From DASVEE01 sp036399695 (GTDB taxonomy: Bacteria > Acidobacteriota > Thermoanaerobaculia > Gp7-AA8): a stretch of DNA of 32,549 nt. A model generated the notes under the pieces. It was not told the origin of the DNA, made no database searches, and was given only the letters and a program-made list of their open reading frames with translations. Made by a program: the position numbers and the translations under genes. Shown piece after piece: positions 21,926-29,671 of this stretch (position 1 is the first letter of the stretch; each line of letters begins with the position of its first letter). The DNA is taken from contig DASWMP010000379.1 in NCBI GenBank assembly GCA_036399695.1, positions 1 through 32,549 of the forward strand, read 5' to 3'.

Positions 21926-24010
21926 TTACTTCTGGGCCCAGTACCGGGCGCCAGGTTCATCGCCCACGACCCGGAGGGTTTCGGCGATGGCTTGGTACGT
22001 CTGTTTGTTCGGGGCGGCTTTCGCCAGCGCCAACACCGTTTGTGTCGCTTCGTCCGTGCGGCCCTGGGCTACCAGGAGGACGATCAGGCCGCGGTAGGCT
22101 TCGGCGTCCGTCGGCGCGAGACGGATTTCTTCGCGGAAGGCGGCTTCGGCTTCACGGTCGCGGCCGAGGCGGGCCAGGGCGTCGCCGCGGAGGGCGTGCA
22201 CGCCGGGGAGAGCGATCGTCGCCGTGAGCGTCACGACCTTCGTGTAATCGCCTTTGCGATGGGCGACGCGGGCGCGGGTGTAAAGGGCGGCTGGGGAGTC
22301 GCCGGCCTGGTTCGCGTGCGTTTCGGCGGCGGTCACGTCGCCGCGCACCAGGGCGATGCGGGCCAGCAGCTCGTGCGCCTTGAGCGGCTCCGATTTCAGC
22401 GCCAGGGAAGCGTGGGCGGCGGCGTCGTCGAGGTGGCCGGTGAGGAGGAACTGGTTGGCGAGATCGACGGCCAGGTGGCCGGAGGCGGGAGAGCGGCGGA
22501 GCGCTTCCTGGCCCGCTTCAATCGCTTCGCTGGCGCGGCCGAGGCGGAAGAGGACCTTCGAGCGCATGTCCCAGAGGTCGACCATGTCGGGGTTGTCGCG
22601 GAGGATCAGGTCGAACGCGGCGAGCGCTTCTTCGTCTTTGCCGGCGCGATAGAGCTCGAAGGCGCGGCGGAGATCGCGGAAGGCGCCGGTCTTGTCTTTC
22701 GGATCGGGCAGCGGGCCGGACGCCGGAGCGGCGGAGCCGATGTAGCCGAGCGCGGCGAGCTTCTCCGCTTCCTCCGGATCGATCGCCGACGGGGCGGCGG
22801 CTTCGCGCTTGAACGGGGCGAGCTGCGCGCGCATGGCCGCGTAGCGGCGGCGGCGCTGCTCCAGGACGTTCTGGCGTTCGGCCGGATCGGCGGCGAGGTC
22901 GTACAGCTCCGGGCGGGGCGCGTCGATGAAGTGCTCGTTGCCGACGACGAGCGAGTGGAGATCGCTCCAGCCGAAGTGGAAGCGGGGATACCAGGTCTCG
23001 CTGTACTGCGGGCGTGGCGTGAGCGTGGGCAGGAACGGGCGGCCGTCCATCCTGCCCGTGTCCTTCACACCCAGTACGTCGAGGATCGTCGGCGTAACGT
23101 CGACCAGGCCTACGTCGCCGGCGACGCGCGTCCCTCCCCTCTCGTTCTTCGGCAGCTTCACGAGCAGCGGGACGTGGATGGCTTCGCGGTAAAGGAAGAT
23201 CCCGTGCTCGTCCTCGCCGTGATCGCCGAGCCCTTCACCGTGATCGGAGAGGACGACGATCAGCGCGTCGTCGTAGAGCTGCTGCTCTTTGAGGAAGTCG
23301 AAAAAGCGGCCGAGGATCGCGTCGGAGGTGACGATCTCGCCGTCGTAAGTCGGTTCGTAGGGCGCGTGCGGTTCGTAGAGGTGAAGGAAGTAGAAGAACG
23401 GCTGTTGCGCGTGCGCGGCGATGAACGCGCGGGCGACGTCCGCCGATTCTTCGCCCGGACGCTGCACCGCGCCGAGCGACTGGCGCGAGCCGGCGCGTTC
23501 GCGGACCTCGTCGAAAGCATCGAAGCCGTTCGCGATGCCGGTCGCGGAGCGCAGCACGTACGCCGACACCGCCGCCCCGGTGGCGTACCCGTTCGCTTTC
23601 AGGATCGACGGCAGGAGCTTTGTTTTCTCGTCGAGATGAAAACCGGTGTTGTCGCGCACCCCATGCTCGGCCGGCAACAGCCCGCTGAGGATCGTCGCAT
23701 GCGACGGCAGCGTGAGCGGCGAATGGCTCCAGGCGCGCTCGTACACGACCGCGTCGCGCGCAAACGCGTCGAGCGCCGGCGTGGTGATCCCGCGATAGCC
23801 GTACACCGGCAGGCGGTCGGCGCGCAGCGTATCGATGGAGATGATGATCACTGCGGGACGGGCCGGGCGCTTGTTGCAGGTGGTCGTGACGAGGATGAGG
23901 GATAGAAGAGGGGAACAGAAAAGCAATGAACGCAGAACGCAGAACGCGGAACGCAGAATGAAGAAGCCGTTTCTCAGTTCTTCGTCCTGCGTTCTGCGTT
24001 CCGCGTTCAT
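21926..24010 (-). CDS. Lipid-anchored sulfatase-superfamily hydrolase with C-terminal TPRs (copy 2)
   Basis: 694 aa from ATG 24010. The hydrolase domain carries I-D-T-L-R-A-D, a Thr nucleophile in L-T-L-P-S-H, and the metal motif S-D-H-G-E-G-L-G-D-H-G-E; TPR repeats follow from about residue 450. It is a paralogue of the protein at 18546-20567. The N-terminus from ATG 24010 translates the arms of a palindromic repeat (N-A-E-R-R ... V-L-R-S). Starting instead at TTG 23926 would give a normal 17-residue lipoprotein signal (M-L-F-C-S-P-L-L ... T-T-T-C), so the true start may be there. It lies 10 bases after the cyanophycinase-like gene, likely in one transcript. Confidence 0.82.
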   Translation of the reverse strand: MNAERRTQDEELRNGFFILRSAFCVLRSLLFCSPLLSLILVTTTCNKRPARPAVIIISIDTLRADRLPVYGYRGITTPALDAFARDAVVYERAWSHSPLTLPSHATILSGLLPAEHGVRDNTGFHLDEKTKLLPSILKANGYATGAAVSAYVLRSATGIANGFDAFDEVRERAGSRQSLGAVQRPGEESADVARAFIAAHAQQPFFYFLHLYEPHAPYEPTYDGEIVTSDAILGRFFDFLKEQQLYDDALIVVLSDHGEGLGDHGEDEHGIFLYREAIHVPLLVKLPKNERGGTRVAGDVGLVDVTPTILDVLGVKDTGRMDGRPFLPTLTPRPQYSETWYPRFHFGWSDLHSLVVGNEHFIDAPRPELYDLAADPAERQNVLEQRRRRYAAMRAQLAPFKREAAAPSAIDPEEAEKLAALGYIGSAAPASGPLPDPKDKTGAFRDLRRAFELYRAGKDEEALAAFDLILRDNPDMVDLWDMRSKVLFRLGRASEAIEAGQEALRRSPASGHLAVDLANQFLLTGHLDDAAAHASLALKSEPLKAHELLARIALVRGDVTAAETHANQAGDSPAALYTRARVAHRKGDYTKVVTLTATIALPGVHALRGDALARLGRDREAEAAFREEIRLAPTDAEAYRGLIVLLVAQGRTDEATQTVLALAKAAPNKQTYQAIAETLRVVGDEPGARYWAQK

Positions 24011-24013
24011 GCC
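23923..24013. repeat. Palindrome of GAACGCAG/GAACGCGG units at the sulfatase copy-2 start
   Basis: Three to four about 8-base units (AACGCAG, AACGCGG) at 23928-23956 face their reverse complements (CTGCGTTCTGCGTTCCGCGT) at 23987-24006, with ATGAAGAA/TTCTTCG next to the loop. The element spans the presumed start codon, so it is either translated as an odd N-terminus or forms a 5' hairpin. Confidence 0.7.
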
Positions 24014-24020
24014 TTGCGAT

Positions 24021-24968
24021 TCAATACGGATTCTGAAGAACCACCCCGTCATTGACGTCCACAGTGTACCCGCCGCTCGCCGGGCGGTTCGCCAGGTCGA
24101 ACGACTCCCCTGTCGCGACGCGCCAGATGCGGAAGCCGCAGAACGTCAGCGGCTGGCCGGGGACGGCGCGTTCGGGGAAGTGATCGCCGCGGACGAAGTA
24201 GGCCGGCCCTTCCCCCACCACCTTCGCGGAGCCTTTCGCGTCCACCAGCACGGCGGTGCGTTCGTTCGCGGCGATACCGAGCAGTGAGTCGTGGGCGGGA
24301 TCGCGGAGCTGTTGGGCGATGAAGGCGAAGAGGCGGCCCATGCGGTCGCGCTGGGCGAAATGCGTGTCCGTGACCACGTCTTCCATGTAGCGCCAGTCGA
24401 AGAAATCGGTCGTGAAACTGATCTCCTGATTGAATGGATCGGCGAGCGCCAGTTTCGACTGCGCGCTGGCGTCGTTGCAGGCGTCGTAGATCACGCGCCC
24501 CTGGATGGCCATCCCGGCGCTCGTGCCGCCGATCGCGCCGCCGCGCTTGTACACCTCGCGGATGGCCGTCTCCACCGGTCCTTCGTTGAAGAGGCGGACG
24601 TAGTTGCACTGATCGCCGCCGGCGAAGAAGACGTACTCCGCCTTCCGTACCGCCTCGACCACTTCCGGACGCGCGGCGGAAATGCGGTCTGTGACGACGA
24701 ACGTCGTCACCGAGTCGACGCCGTGCATCGCCTGGAGATAGTCGTTGTAGCCGGCGCCACCCGAAGCGCGCAGCACCACGACGTCGATTCTGGTGTCGCA
24801 GTCAGTGCAGCCGCGGACGCCGTCGATCACTGCCTGATAGGCGGCATCGATGTCCTTGCCGCCGCCGGCGAGATGCAGGATCGGGCCGTGGAGCTTGGGG
24901 GTGACATCGGCGGGACTGCCGGCCTGGAAGGTGTTGAGGGAGAGGAGCAGCGTGAAGAGGAGGCTCAT
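24021..24968 (-). CDS. Exported cyanophycinase-like serine peptidase (S51 family)
   Basis: 315 aa. Residues 1-16 form a signal peptide. The fold of S51 peptidases is marked by L-H-L-A-G-G-G-K-D, the F-F-A-G-G-D-Q substrate loop and the nucleophile elbow G-G-T-S-A-G (Ser150). Cyanophycinases release beta-Asp-Arg dipeptides from cyanophycin; exported relatives may cut other isoaspartyl or acidic peptides, and the substrate is not predictable here. The ATG at 24968 sits 2 bases from the arm of a long palindrome and has no visible ribosome site. It is downstream of the TonB receptor and upstream of the sulfatase-like gene on the same strand. Confidence 0.85.
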   Translation of the reverse strand: MSLLFTLLLSLNTFQAGSPADVTPKLHGPILHLAGGGKDIDAAYQAVIDGVRGCTDCDTRIDVVVLRASGGAGYNDYLQAMHGVDSVTTFVVTDRISAARPEVVEAVRKAEYVFFAGGDQCNYVRLFNEGPVETAIREVYKRGGAIGGTSAGMAIQGRVIYDACNDASAQSKLALADPFNQEISFTTDFFDWRYMEDVVTDTHFAQRDRMGRLFAFIAQQLRDPAHDSLLGIAANERTAVLVDAKGSAKVVGEGPAYFVRGDHFPERAVPGQPLTFCGFRIWRVATGESFDLANRPASGGYTVDVNDGVVLQNPY

Positions 24969-24970
24969 TG

Positions 24971-25064
24971 CGATTTCGGATTTCCGATTTCCGGGGGAGA
25001 ACGATGGGACGTATAGGCCAGATCGACCTATGGGTTCTCCCCGGAAATCGGAAATCGGAAATCG
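24971..25064. repeat. Long palindrome with a GATRGGAC loop (copy 4)
   Basis: Arms 24971-25002 and 25034-25064 pair over 31 bp with one mismatch and one bulged base. They are made of about 8-base GGAAATC/GATTTCC units plus GGGAGAAC/GTTCTCCC. The loop (25003-25033) contains the GATGGGACGTATAGG ... CCTATGG unit of the dispersed family, so two repeat types are nested. It ends next to the cyanophycinase-like start codon. Confidence 0.8.
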
Positions 25065-25097
25065 CCGGTGGCCAGTGCGGGAGCACTGGCCACCGGC
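25064..25097 (-). terminator. Strong hairpin after the TonB receptor gene
   Basis: GCCGGTGGCCAGTGC (25064-25078), a 4-base loop, then its perfect 15-base complement (25083-25097), 6 bases after the receptor stop. There is no T-tract, so it could be a partial terminator, an mRNA-stabilising 3' hairpin, or another REP-like sequence. Confidence 0.55.
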
Positions 25098-25103
25098 TAC
25101 CGA

Positions 25104-28004
25104 CTAAAACCGCATGCGGGCGCCGAGGCGCCAGATGCGCGGGCTTTGGAGCTGTTCGATCCAGTTGTTGTCCGGATCGTTGCCGGCGCCGACGTACATC
25201 CGGTTGTCGCGCCAGAGCACGGTGCGCTCGTTGGTGGCGTTGAAGAGATCGACGCCGAGGTTGAGGGCGATGCCGCGCGGAAGCGCGAAATCGCGGGCCA
25301 GGCGGAAGTCGAGGTTGAAGAGGTTCGGCATCCGTTCCGAGCCGAAGTCCTCCGTCACCATGACGTTCTTGTTGCCGACGCCGTCGCGTGCGTTCACGCG
25401 CCGGTAGTACGGGATGACGTAGCCTTCGCGGGCGACGATGGCCGTACCGAACAGCAGCTTGAACGGCAGCTCGACCACGCCGTTGATCGACGACGACCAG
25501 CGTGAGTTGATGTAGCCGCCGACGCCGCCGCTCGAAGCGACCACGTCGCCGTCGCACGAAGAGCAGCTATCGCCGGAGACGAGCGGCGTCGGATCGACGT
25601 AGCCGTTGTCGCCGACGTGCTGGGTCCAGTCGTGGAGCGACACGTTGCCGCGGAGCATCCAGCGGTTCGTGAAGCGCTTCGACGCGGTGAACTCGACGCC
25701 GTTGTACGTCTGGTGGTAGTCCGGCCGGTTCGTCGTCACGTAATAAATGGGGACGGACGTGCCGGGCTTGAGGCGGTAGTACGGCACGGAGTACGGCGTG
25801 CCGTCCGGCAGCGTGCCGGTCGTGACGCCGGCCTGCACGTAGTCGGCGCTCGTGTAGAAGTCGTTGCCGCCCTGCGTCTTCTCGTACTGATCCCAGACGA
25901 AGTTCGAGCGGTTGCGGAAGGTGTAGTTGACGCCGATCGAGAAGTTCGGCATCAGCTCGTGCTCGAGGCCGAGGATGATCTCGTCCGTCTTCGGCGGGTC
26001 CATGTTGTAGTCGATGCGGCCCGGCGAGACGCCTACGCCCGGATTGTCGGGATCGATGTTCGACGACGAGTAGAGTCCGGAGTCGAAGTCGATCTCGTTC
26101 CGCTGGACCGTCCGGTCGCTGTTCAGATCCTCCCAGTAGTAATAAAGCATCTGCACGCGGTAGAACGGATTGCTCGCGCCGACGTCGCTGGAGCCCAACT
26201 GGTCCATGTAGCGGTTGTAGCTGGCGCGGGCCAGCGTCTTTTTCTGCTCGCCGAAGCCCCACGTCGCGCCGATGCGCGGCGAGATGCCCTTCCACTCGAG
26301 CGCGCGCTCGTCGCCTTCATAAGAGACGGCGGGCAGCAGGTCGGGAGTGACGGGGTTGGCCGGCACGGAGCTGCCGAAGTTGCGGGCGCGCTGGATGTCG
26401 TAGCGGAAGCCGCCCGTCAGCGTGAGGCTGCCGAAGTTCAGCGTGTCGCCGACGTACATGTCGAGATAACGGGAACCGAAGTTCGGGAGCGCCGGACGCG
26501 TCAGCGCGGCCAGTGCGTAGCCGTCGTAGAAGTTGCCGAAGCTCATGTTGCCCGGCCAGGTCGTCTCCGACGTGACCGGCGTGTCGCGGTAGCCGAAGCC
26601 GAACTTCAGCTCGTGGTTGAGCGACCCGGTACGGACGTAGGCGTTGCCGTCGATGCGGGAGTTCTGCTGCGGCACGTCCTGCACGTAGTTCTTGTAGGAG
26701 CGGTGGAAGCCGTCCTCGTCGTCGGTGTCGAAATCCGGGTCTTCCCACCACGACGCCACGTCCATGCCGCCGATCGGATCGAGCTTGTAGCCGCTGGCGA
26801 TCTTGGCGAAGACGCCCGTCACGTAGAGGTTCTGCGAGAAGACGTGCGTGTCTTCGAGCTTGAGGATCCAGCCCGGACCGGTCTGGTTGTACGCCGTCTC
26901 GATCGGGCGGCGCGGGCCGAGGCCGCGGCCCGCCACCGTCTTGTCGTTCCACATGAAGTAGGCGGCGGCGTTGTTGTTCAGGCCGAACTGCGCGTTCAGC
27001 TTGGCGTTGTAGTTCTGCAGTTTCGTCCGCAGCGGCAGCACGTCGCCGCCGGTGACGAAGTTGTTGATGCCGTTGTTCGCCCACGCGCCCCAGAACCAGA
27101 GGCGGTCGCGCATGATCGGACCGCCGACCTCGAACCCGCGGTCCTGGATGCCGAGGACGGAGTGGTTGTTGGCTTCGAGGTAGTCGACAGCCTCCGCGGG
27201 GATGGTCGGCTCGGCCTGGAAGCTGTCGTTGGTGTAGACGTAGCGGCCCGACCCGCGGAACTCGTTCGTCCCCCGCTTCGTGACCATGTTCAGGTGCACG
27301 CCCGGCGTGCGGACGCTGGGATCCGACGTGCCGGTCGACACCTCGAGCTCTTCGAAAGCATCGAAGTCGTAATAGAAGGTGGAGGTGCCGGTGGCAGCCA
27401 TGTCGGTGACGGCCACGCCGTCGATGTTCCACTCCGTCTGGTGGCGCTCGACGCCTTTGCCGACGAAGTAGGACTGCTGGCCGCTTTCGCTGCCGCCGAC
27501 GTTGACGCGGTCGACGAGCACGCCCGGGATCGACTGGAGCACGACCCACGGATCGCGCGCGCTCGGCGTGTTGAGCAGCTCGAAGCTGTCGACGTTCTGC
27601 CCGGTGCCGGTGTCGCGCGCGTCGATGACCGGCGTGGCGGCCATGACGGTGATGGCCTCGGTGGAGGCCGGGTTGAGGGTGAAGTCGATCTCGGCATTGC
27701 GTCCGAGGGCGACGTCGACCTCACGCTTGACGACCGCGAAGCCGGAGAGCTCGGCCGACACGGTGTAGCGCGCCGGATGCAGCCCGAGGAAGCGGTAGGA
27801 ACCGTCTCCTTCGGTCACGAAGGTCTGCGGGGCGCCGACTCCCGTCAGTGTGACGGTAACGCCCGGAAGGACCGAGCCGTCGGTCGACTGCACCTTCCCG
27901 ACGATGTTGCCGGACTGCGTCTGCGCGAGCAGCGGCGACGTCAGCAGGAGCGAAAAACAGAGGAGCACGAGAACACCACGGGGCCATGCGAGCCTGATTT
28001 GCAT
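25104..28004 (-). CDS. TonB-dependent outer-membrane receptor, Oar-like with CarboxypepD_reg domain
   Basis: 966 aa. A signal peptide (about 1-28) is followed by a carboxypeptidase-regulatory-like Ig domain (about 33-115: G-N-I-V-G-K-V-Q-S-T-D-G-S-V-L-P-G-V-T-V). A plug domain follows (about 125-240, with Q-S-I-P-G-V-L-V-D-R-V-N-V-G-G), then a large beta-barrel ending in a terminal aromatic (M-R-F). Such receptors import large or scarce ligands using TonB energy; the ligand is unknown. GAGGAGA precedes the ATG by 5 bases. Genes for YHS/thioredoxin proteins lie upstream on the same strand and a cyanophycinase-like peptidase downstream, which hints at uptake of a metal-bound or peptidic ligand. 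Confidence 0.9.
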   Translation of the reverse strand: MQIRLAWPRGVLVLLCFSLLLTSPLLAQTQSGNIVGKVQSTDGSVLPGVTVTLTGVGAPQTFVTEGDGSYRFLGLHPARYTVSAELSGFAVVKREVDVALGRNAEIDFTLNPASTEAITVMAATPVIDARDTGTGQNVDSFELLNTPSARDPWVVLQSIPGVLVDRVNVGGSESGQQSYFVGKGVERHQTEWNIDGVAVTDMAATGTSTFYYDFDAFEELEVSTGTSDPSVRTPGVHLNMVTKRGTNEFRGSGRYVYTNDSFQAEPTIPAEAVDYLEANNHSVLGIQDRGFEVGGPIMRDRLWFWGAWANNGINNFVTGGDVLPLRTKLQNYNAKLNAQFGLNNNAAAYFMWNDKTVAGRGLGPRRPIETAYNQTGPGWILKLEDTHVFSQNLYVTGVFAKIASGYKLDPIGGMDVASWWEDPDFDTDDEDGFHRSYKNYVQDVPQQNSRIDGNAYVRTGSLNHELKFGFGYRDTPVTSETTWPGNMSFGNFYDGYALAALTRPALPNFGSRYLDMYVGDTLNFGSLTLTGGFRYDIQRARNFGSSVPANPVTPDLLPAVSYEGDERALEWKGISPRIGATWGFGEQKKTLARASYNRYMDQLGSSDVGASNPFYRVQMLYYYWEDLNSDRTVQRNEIDFDSGLYSSSNIDPDNPGVGVSPGRIDYNMDPPKTDEIILGLEHELMPNFSIGVNYTFRNRSNFVWDQYEKTQGGNDFYTSADYVQAGVTTGTLPDGTPYSVPYYRLKPGTSVPIYYVTTNRPDYHQTYNGVEFTASKRFTNRWMLRGNVSLHDWTQHVGDNGYVDPTPLVSGDSCSSCDGDVVASSGGVGGYINSRWSSSINGVVELPFKLLFGTAIVAREGYVIPYYRRVNARDGVGNKNVMVTEDFGSERMPNLFNLDFRLARDFALPRGIALNLGVDLFNATNERTVLWRDNRMYVGAGNDPDNNWIEQLQSPRIWRLGARMRF

Positions 28005-28079
28005 CGGTTTCTCCTCGAATTGGAACGTTGCTGCGATCCTAACTCAGAGGCCCTGGAGAATGAAGAATTTTGTCTCCAT

Positions 28080-28592
28080 CTAGAAACGGGTGCCGACGGT
28101 GATCCCGAAATGCTTGCGCTCGACCGCCAGGAGCGTCACGGCGAAGCGCTGCCAGGCCACGGTCGCGGATAGATGGGTGTGCACGCCGTCGTTGATGAGC
28201 ATGGCCGAGGCGCGGTCACCGAGGCCGACGTTCAGGCCGAACGGGATGAGGAGCCGGTCCTCGTAGGTGCTCCAGCTCGCGCCGGCGTACGGCGCGATCC
28301 GGCCGAACCCTTTGCTGACCGTGACAAAGTACGACTGCCCCTCCGGCGTGCCGATGCGGTCGGAGCTGGTGCCGGCGATGAGCGCCGGACGGGTCGCCGT
28401 CTCCCGGAGGATACGCCAGTTGGCGACGAGGCCGGCCTCGTCGACGCGCGGGTTCCACTCGATCCCCGCCTTCAGGTCGGGCGTCCACTGGTGCATCACG
28501 ATGGTCCGGTGCGTCGCCCGCGGCACCACCCCCGCGACGTAGCGATGCGACAGCTCCCACTTCGTGTCGTCGGCAGTCCCCCGGACCGCCAT
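28080..28592 (-). CDS. Beta-strand-rich protein of unknown function, possibly outer-membrane
   Basis: 170 aa. Alternating hydrophobic/polar strands and Gly/aromatic turns, ending V-G-T-R-F with a terminal Phe as in outer-membrane barrels. No signal peptide is present at the chosen ATG 28592, which follows the YHS gene stop by 21 bases and has a GAGG site close by. Without a signal it may be a truncated barrel protein. The downstream gap of 75 bases would hold the TonB-receptor promoter. Confidence 0.6.
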   Translation of the reverse strand: MAVRGTADDTKWELSHRYVAGVVPRATHRTIVMHQWTPDLKAGIEWNPRVDEAGLVANWRILRETATRPALIAGTSSDRIGTPEGQSYFVTVSKGFGRIAPYAGASWSTYEDRLLIPFGLNVGLGDRASAMLINDGVHTHLSATVAWQRFAVTLLAVERKHFGITVGTRF

Positions 28593-28613
28593 TCCCTCGC
28601 CGGGTCAGCCGGG

Positions 28614-28874
28614 TCAGCTCGGGACGAGCGACGCTCGCGCCGGCTTCAGCTCCTCCCCTGCTGCCTGCAACTCCAGCAGGGCGTCGTAAAGCTGTCCATA
28701 GCGCTCGGGATCCTCGAGGAACTGCTGGCGGCACTCCTCGGAGGCGAGCCGGTACGTCTTCCCGGCGTGCTCCACCGTGACGGTCGCTTTCGTGTCACGA
28801 CCGGCGAGGCATTCCTCGGGCGTCGCGGCCGCCGGGGTGGCGGTCGCGAGCAGCAGCAGGAAGAGGAAGTTCAT
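28614..28874 (-). CDS. Small exported YHS-like protein
   Basis: 86 aa. Signal peptide 1-17 (M-N-F-L-F-L-L-L-L-A-T-A). The mature part has the YHS-type pattern V-T-V-E-H-A-G-K-T-Y-R-L-A-S-E-E-C-R-Q-Q-F-L-E-D-P-E-R-Y, but only one cysteine of the usual pair in that loop plus one in E-E-C-L-A-G. YHS/TRASH-type domains often bind metals. The ATG overlaps the stop of the upstream YHS-thioredoxin gene (ATGA). Confidence 0.8.
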   Translation of the reverse strand: MNFLFLLLLATATPAAATPEECLAGRDTKATVTVEHAGKTYRLASEECRQQFLEDPERYGQLYDALLELQAAGEELKPARASLVPS

Positions 28875-29497
28875 CGCAGCGCGCGCTCGATGTCCGCGGT
28901 CATCGCCGTCTTGTCGGCCTCGCCGCCGTAACGTTTGATGATGCGCCCGTCGCGGCCGACCAGGATCATCGACGGCAGCGCGTTCACTTTGTACGCGTTC
29001 CACACCTCGGGTGTCGAGCGAAGCATCGGGTAAGCGACCTTCGCCCGCGTCGTGGCCTTGCGGACCAGCGCCTCACGGTCGTCGACCGTCAGCCCGATGA
29101 CGGCGAAACCATCCTTGCCGTACCTGGCGTGCATCGCCTGCAGTTCCGGCAACGCGGCCACGCAGGGGGCGCAGAACGTCGCCCAGAAGTCGAGCAGGAC
29201 GACCTTGCCGCGGTAATCCTCGAGCTTCACGGCCTTGCCGTCGAAGCCCTGCAGGGCGAAAGCGGGAGCCGGCTTGCCGGCGTCCGTGATGAGGAACTCC
29301 GCCGGATTCTTGAGGAACGCGACCTTACACTCGAGGCTGCAGAAGAAGTACTGCTTCCCCTTGTAGGTCGCCGTCGCCTTCACCGGCTCGAACCCGGCCC
29401 CCTCCCGCGGCCCGCAGACCGCACAGATGGCCCGGTCGTCCGCCACCGCGGCAACGGCAATGAACAGCAGGAGGGAAATGACGAGAATCCGGCGCAT
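28871..29497 (-). CDS. Exported YHS-domain/TlpA-thioredoxin fusion protein
   Basis: 208 aa. Signal peptide 1-19. The YHS/TRASH-like domain (about 22-68) has C25-x2-C28 and C53-x3-C57 (F-F-C-S-L-E-C), a four-cysteine metal site. The thioredoxin domain (about 75-208) has the redox pair C109-A-P-C112 in W-A-T-F-C-A-P-C and the cis-Pro loop A-L-P-S-M. The combination suggests periplasmic metal handling coupled to thiol redox, for example copper delivery or protection; that is inference. A longer upstream frame exists, but the ATG at 29497 starts the signal peptide. The upstream gap to ada has no recognised element. Confidence 0.88.
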   Translation of the reverse strand: MRRILVISLLLFIAVAAVADDRAICAVCGPREGAGFEPVKATATYKGKQYFFCSLECKVAFLKNPAEFLITDAGKPAPAFALQGFDGKAVKLEDYRGKVVLLDFWATFCAPCVAALPELQAMHARYGKDGFAVIGLTVDDREALVRKATTRAKVAYPMLRSTPEVWNAYKVNALPSMILVGRDGRIIKRYGGEADKTAMTADIERALR

Positions 29498-29671
29498 GGA
29501 CCGGCTAACCGTCAGAAGGGCGGCCCGCTTCCCGGGCTCGCGCCCGGGGCTACGACGCTGGCGCCAGCCAGGGCGGGCTGCCGACCTTACGGCCGCACAG
29601 CGGCCTGCGCTTCCACTTCGACCGCAACTTCCGGATAGCGCCCGTCTCGCCCCTGCCCTACATTGCCCACT

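Noticed and set aside
21869..23905. 678-codon plus-strand open frame over sulfatase copy 2
   Set aside because: Antisense shadow; the minus strand has clear hydrolase and TPR motifs.
23928..24006. Possible CRISPR-like or tandem array of GAACGCAG units
   Set aside because: Units are about 8 bases, contiguous and in inverted arms, with no spacers; it is a palindromic repeat.
25617..28172. 851-codon plus-strand open frame over the TonB receptor
   Set aside because: Composition is Val/Arg/Asp-rich without motifs. The minus-strand receptor has signal, plug and barrel features and a good ribosome site.
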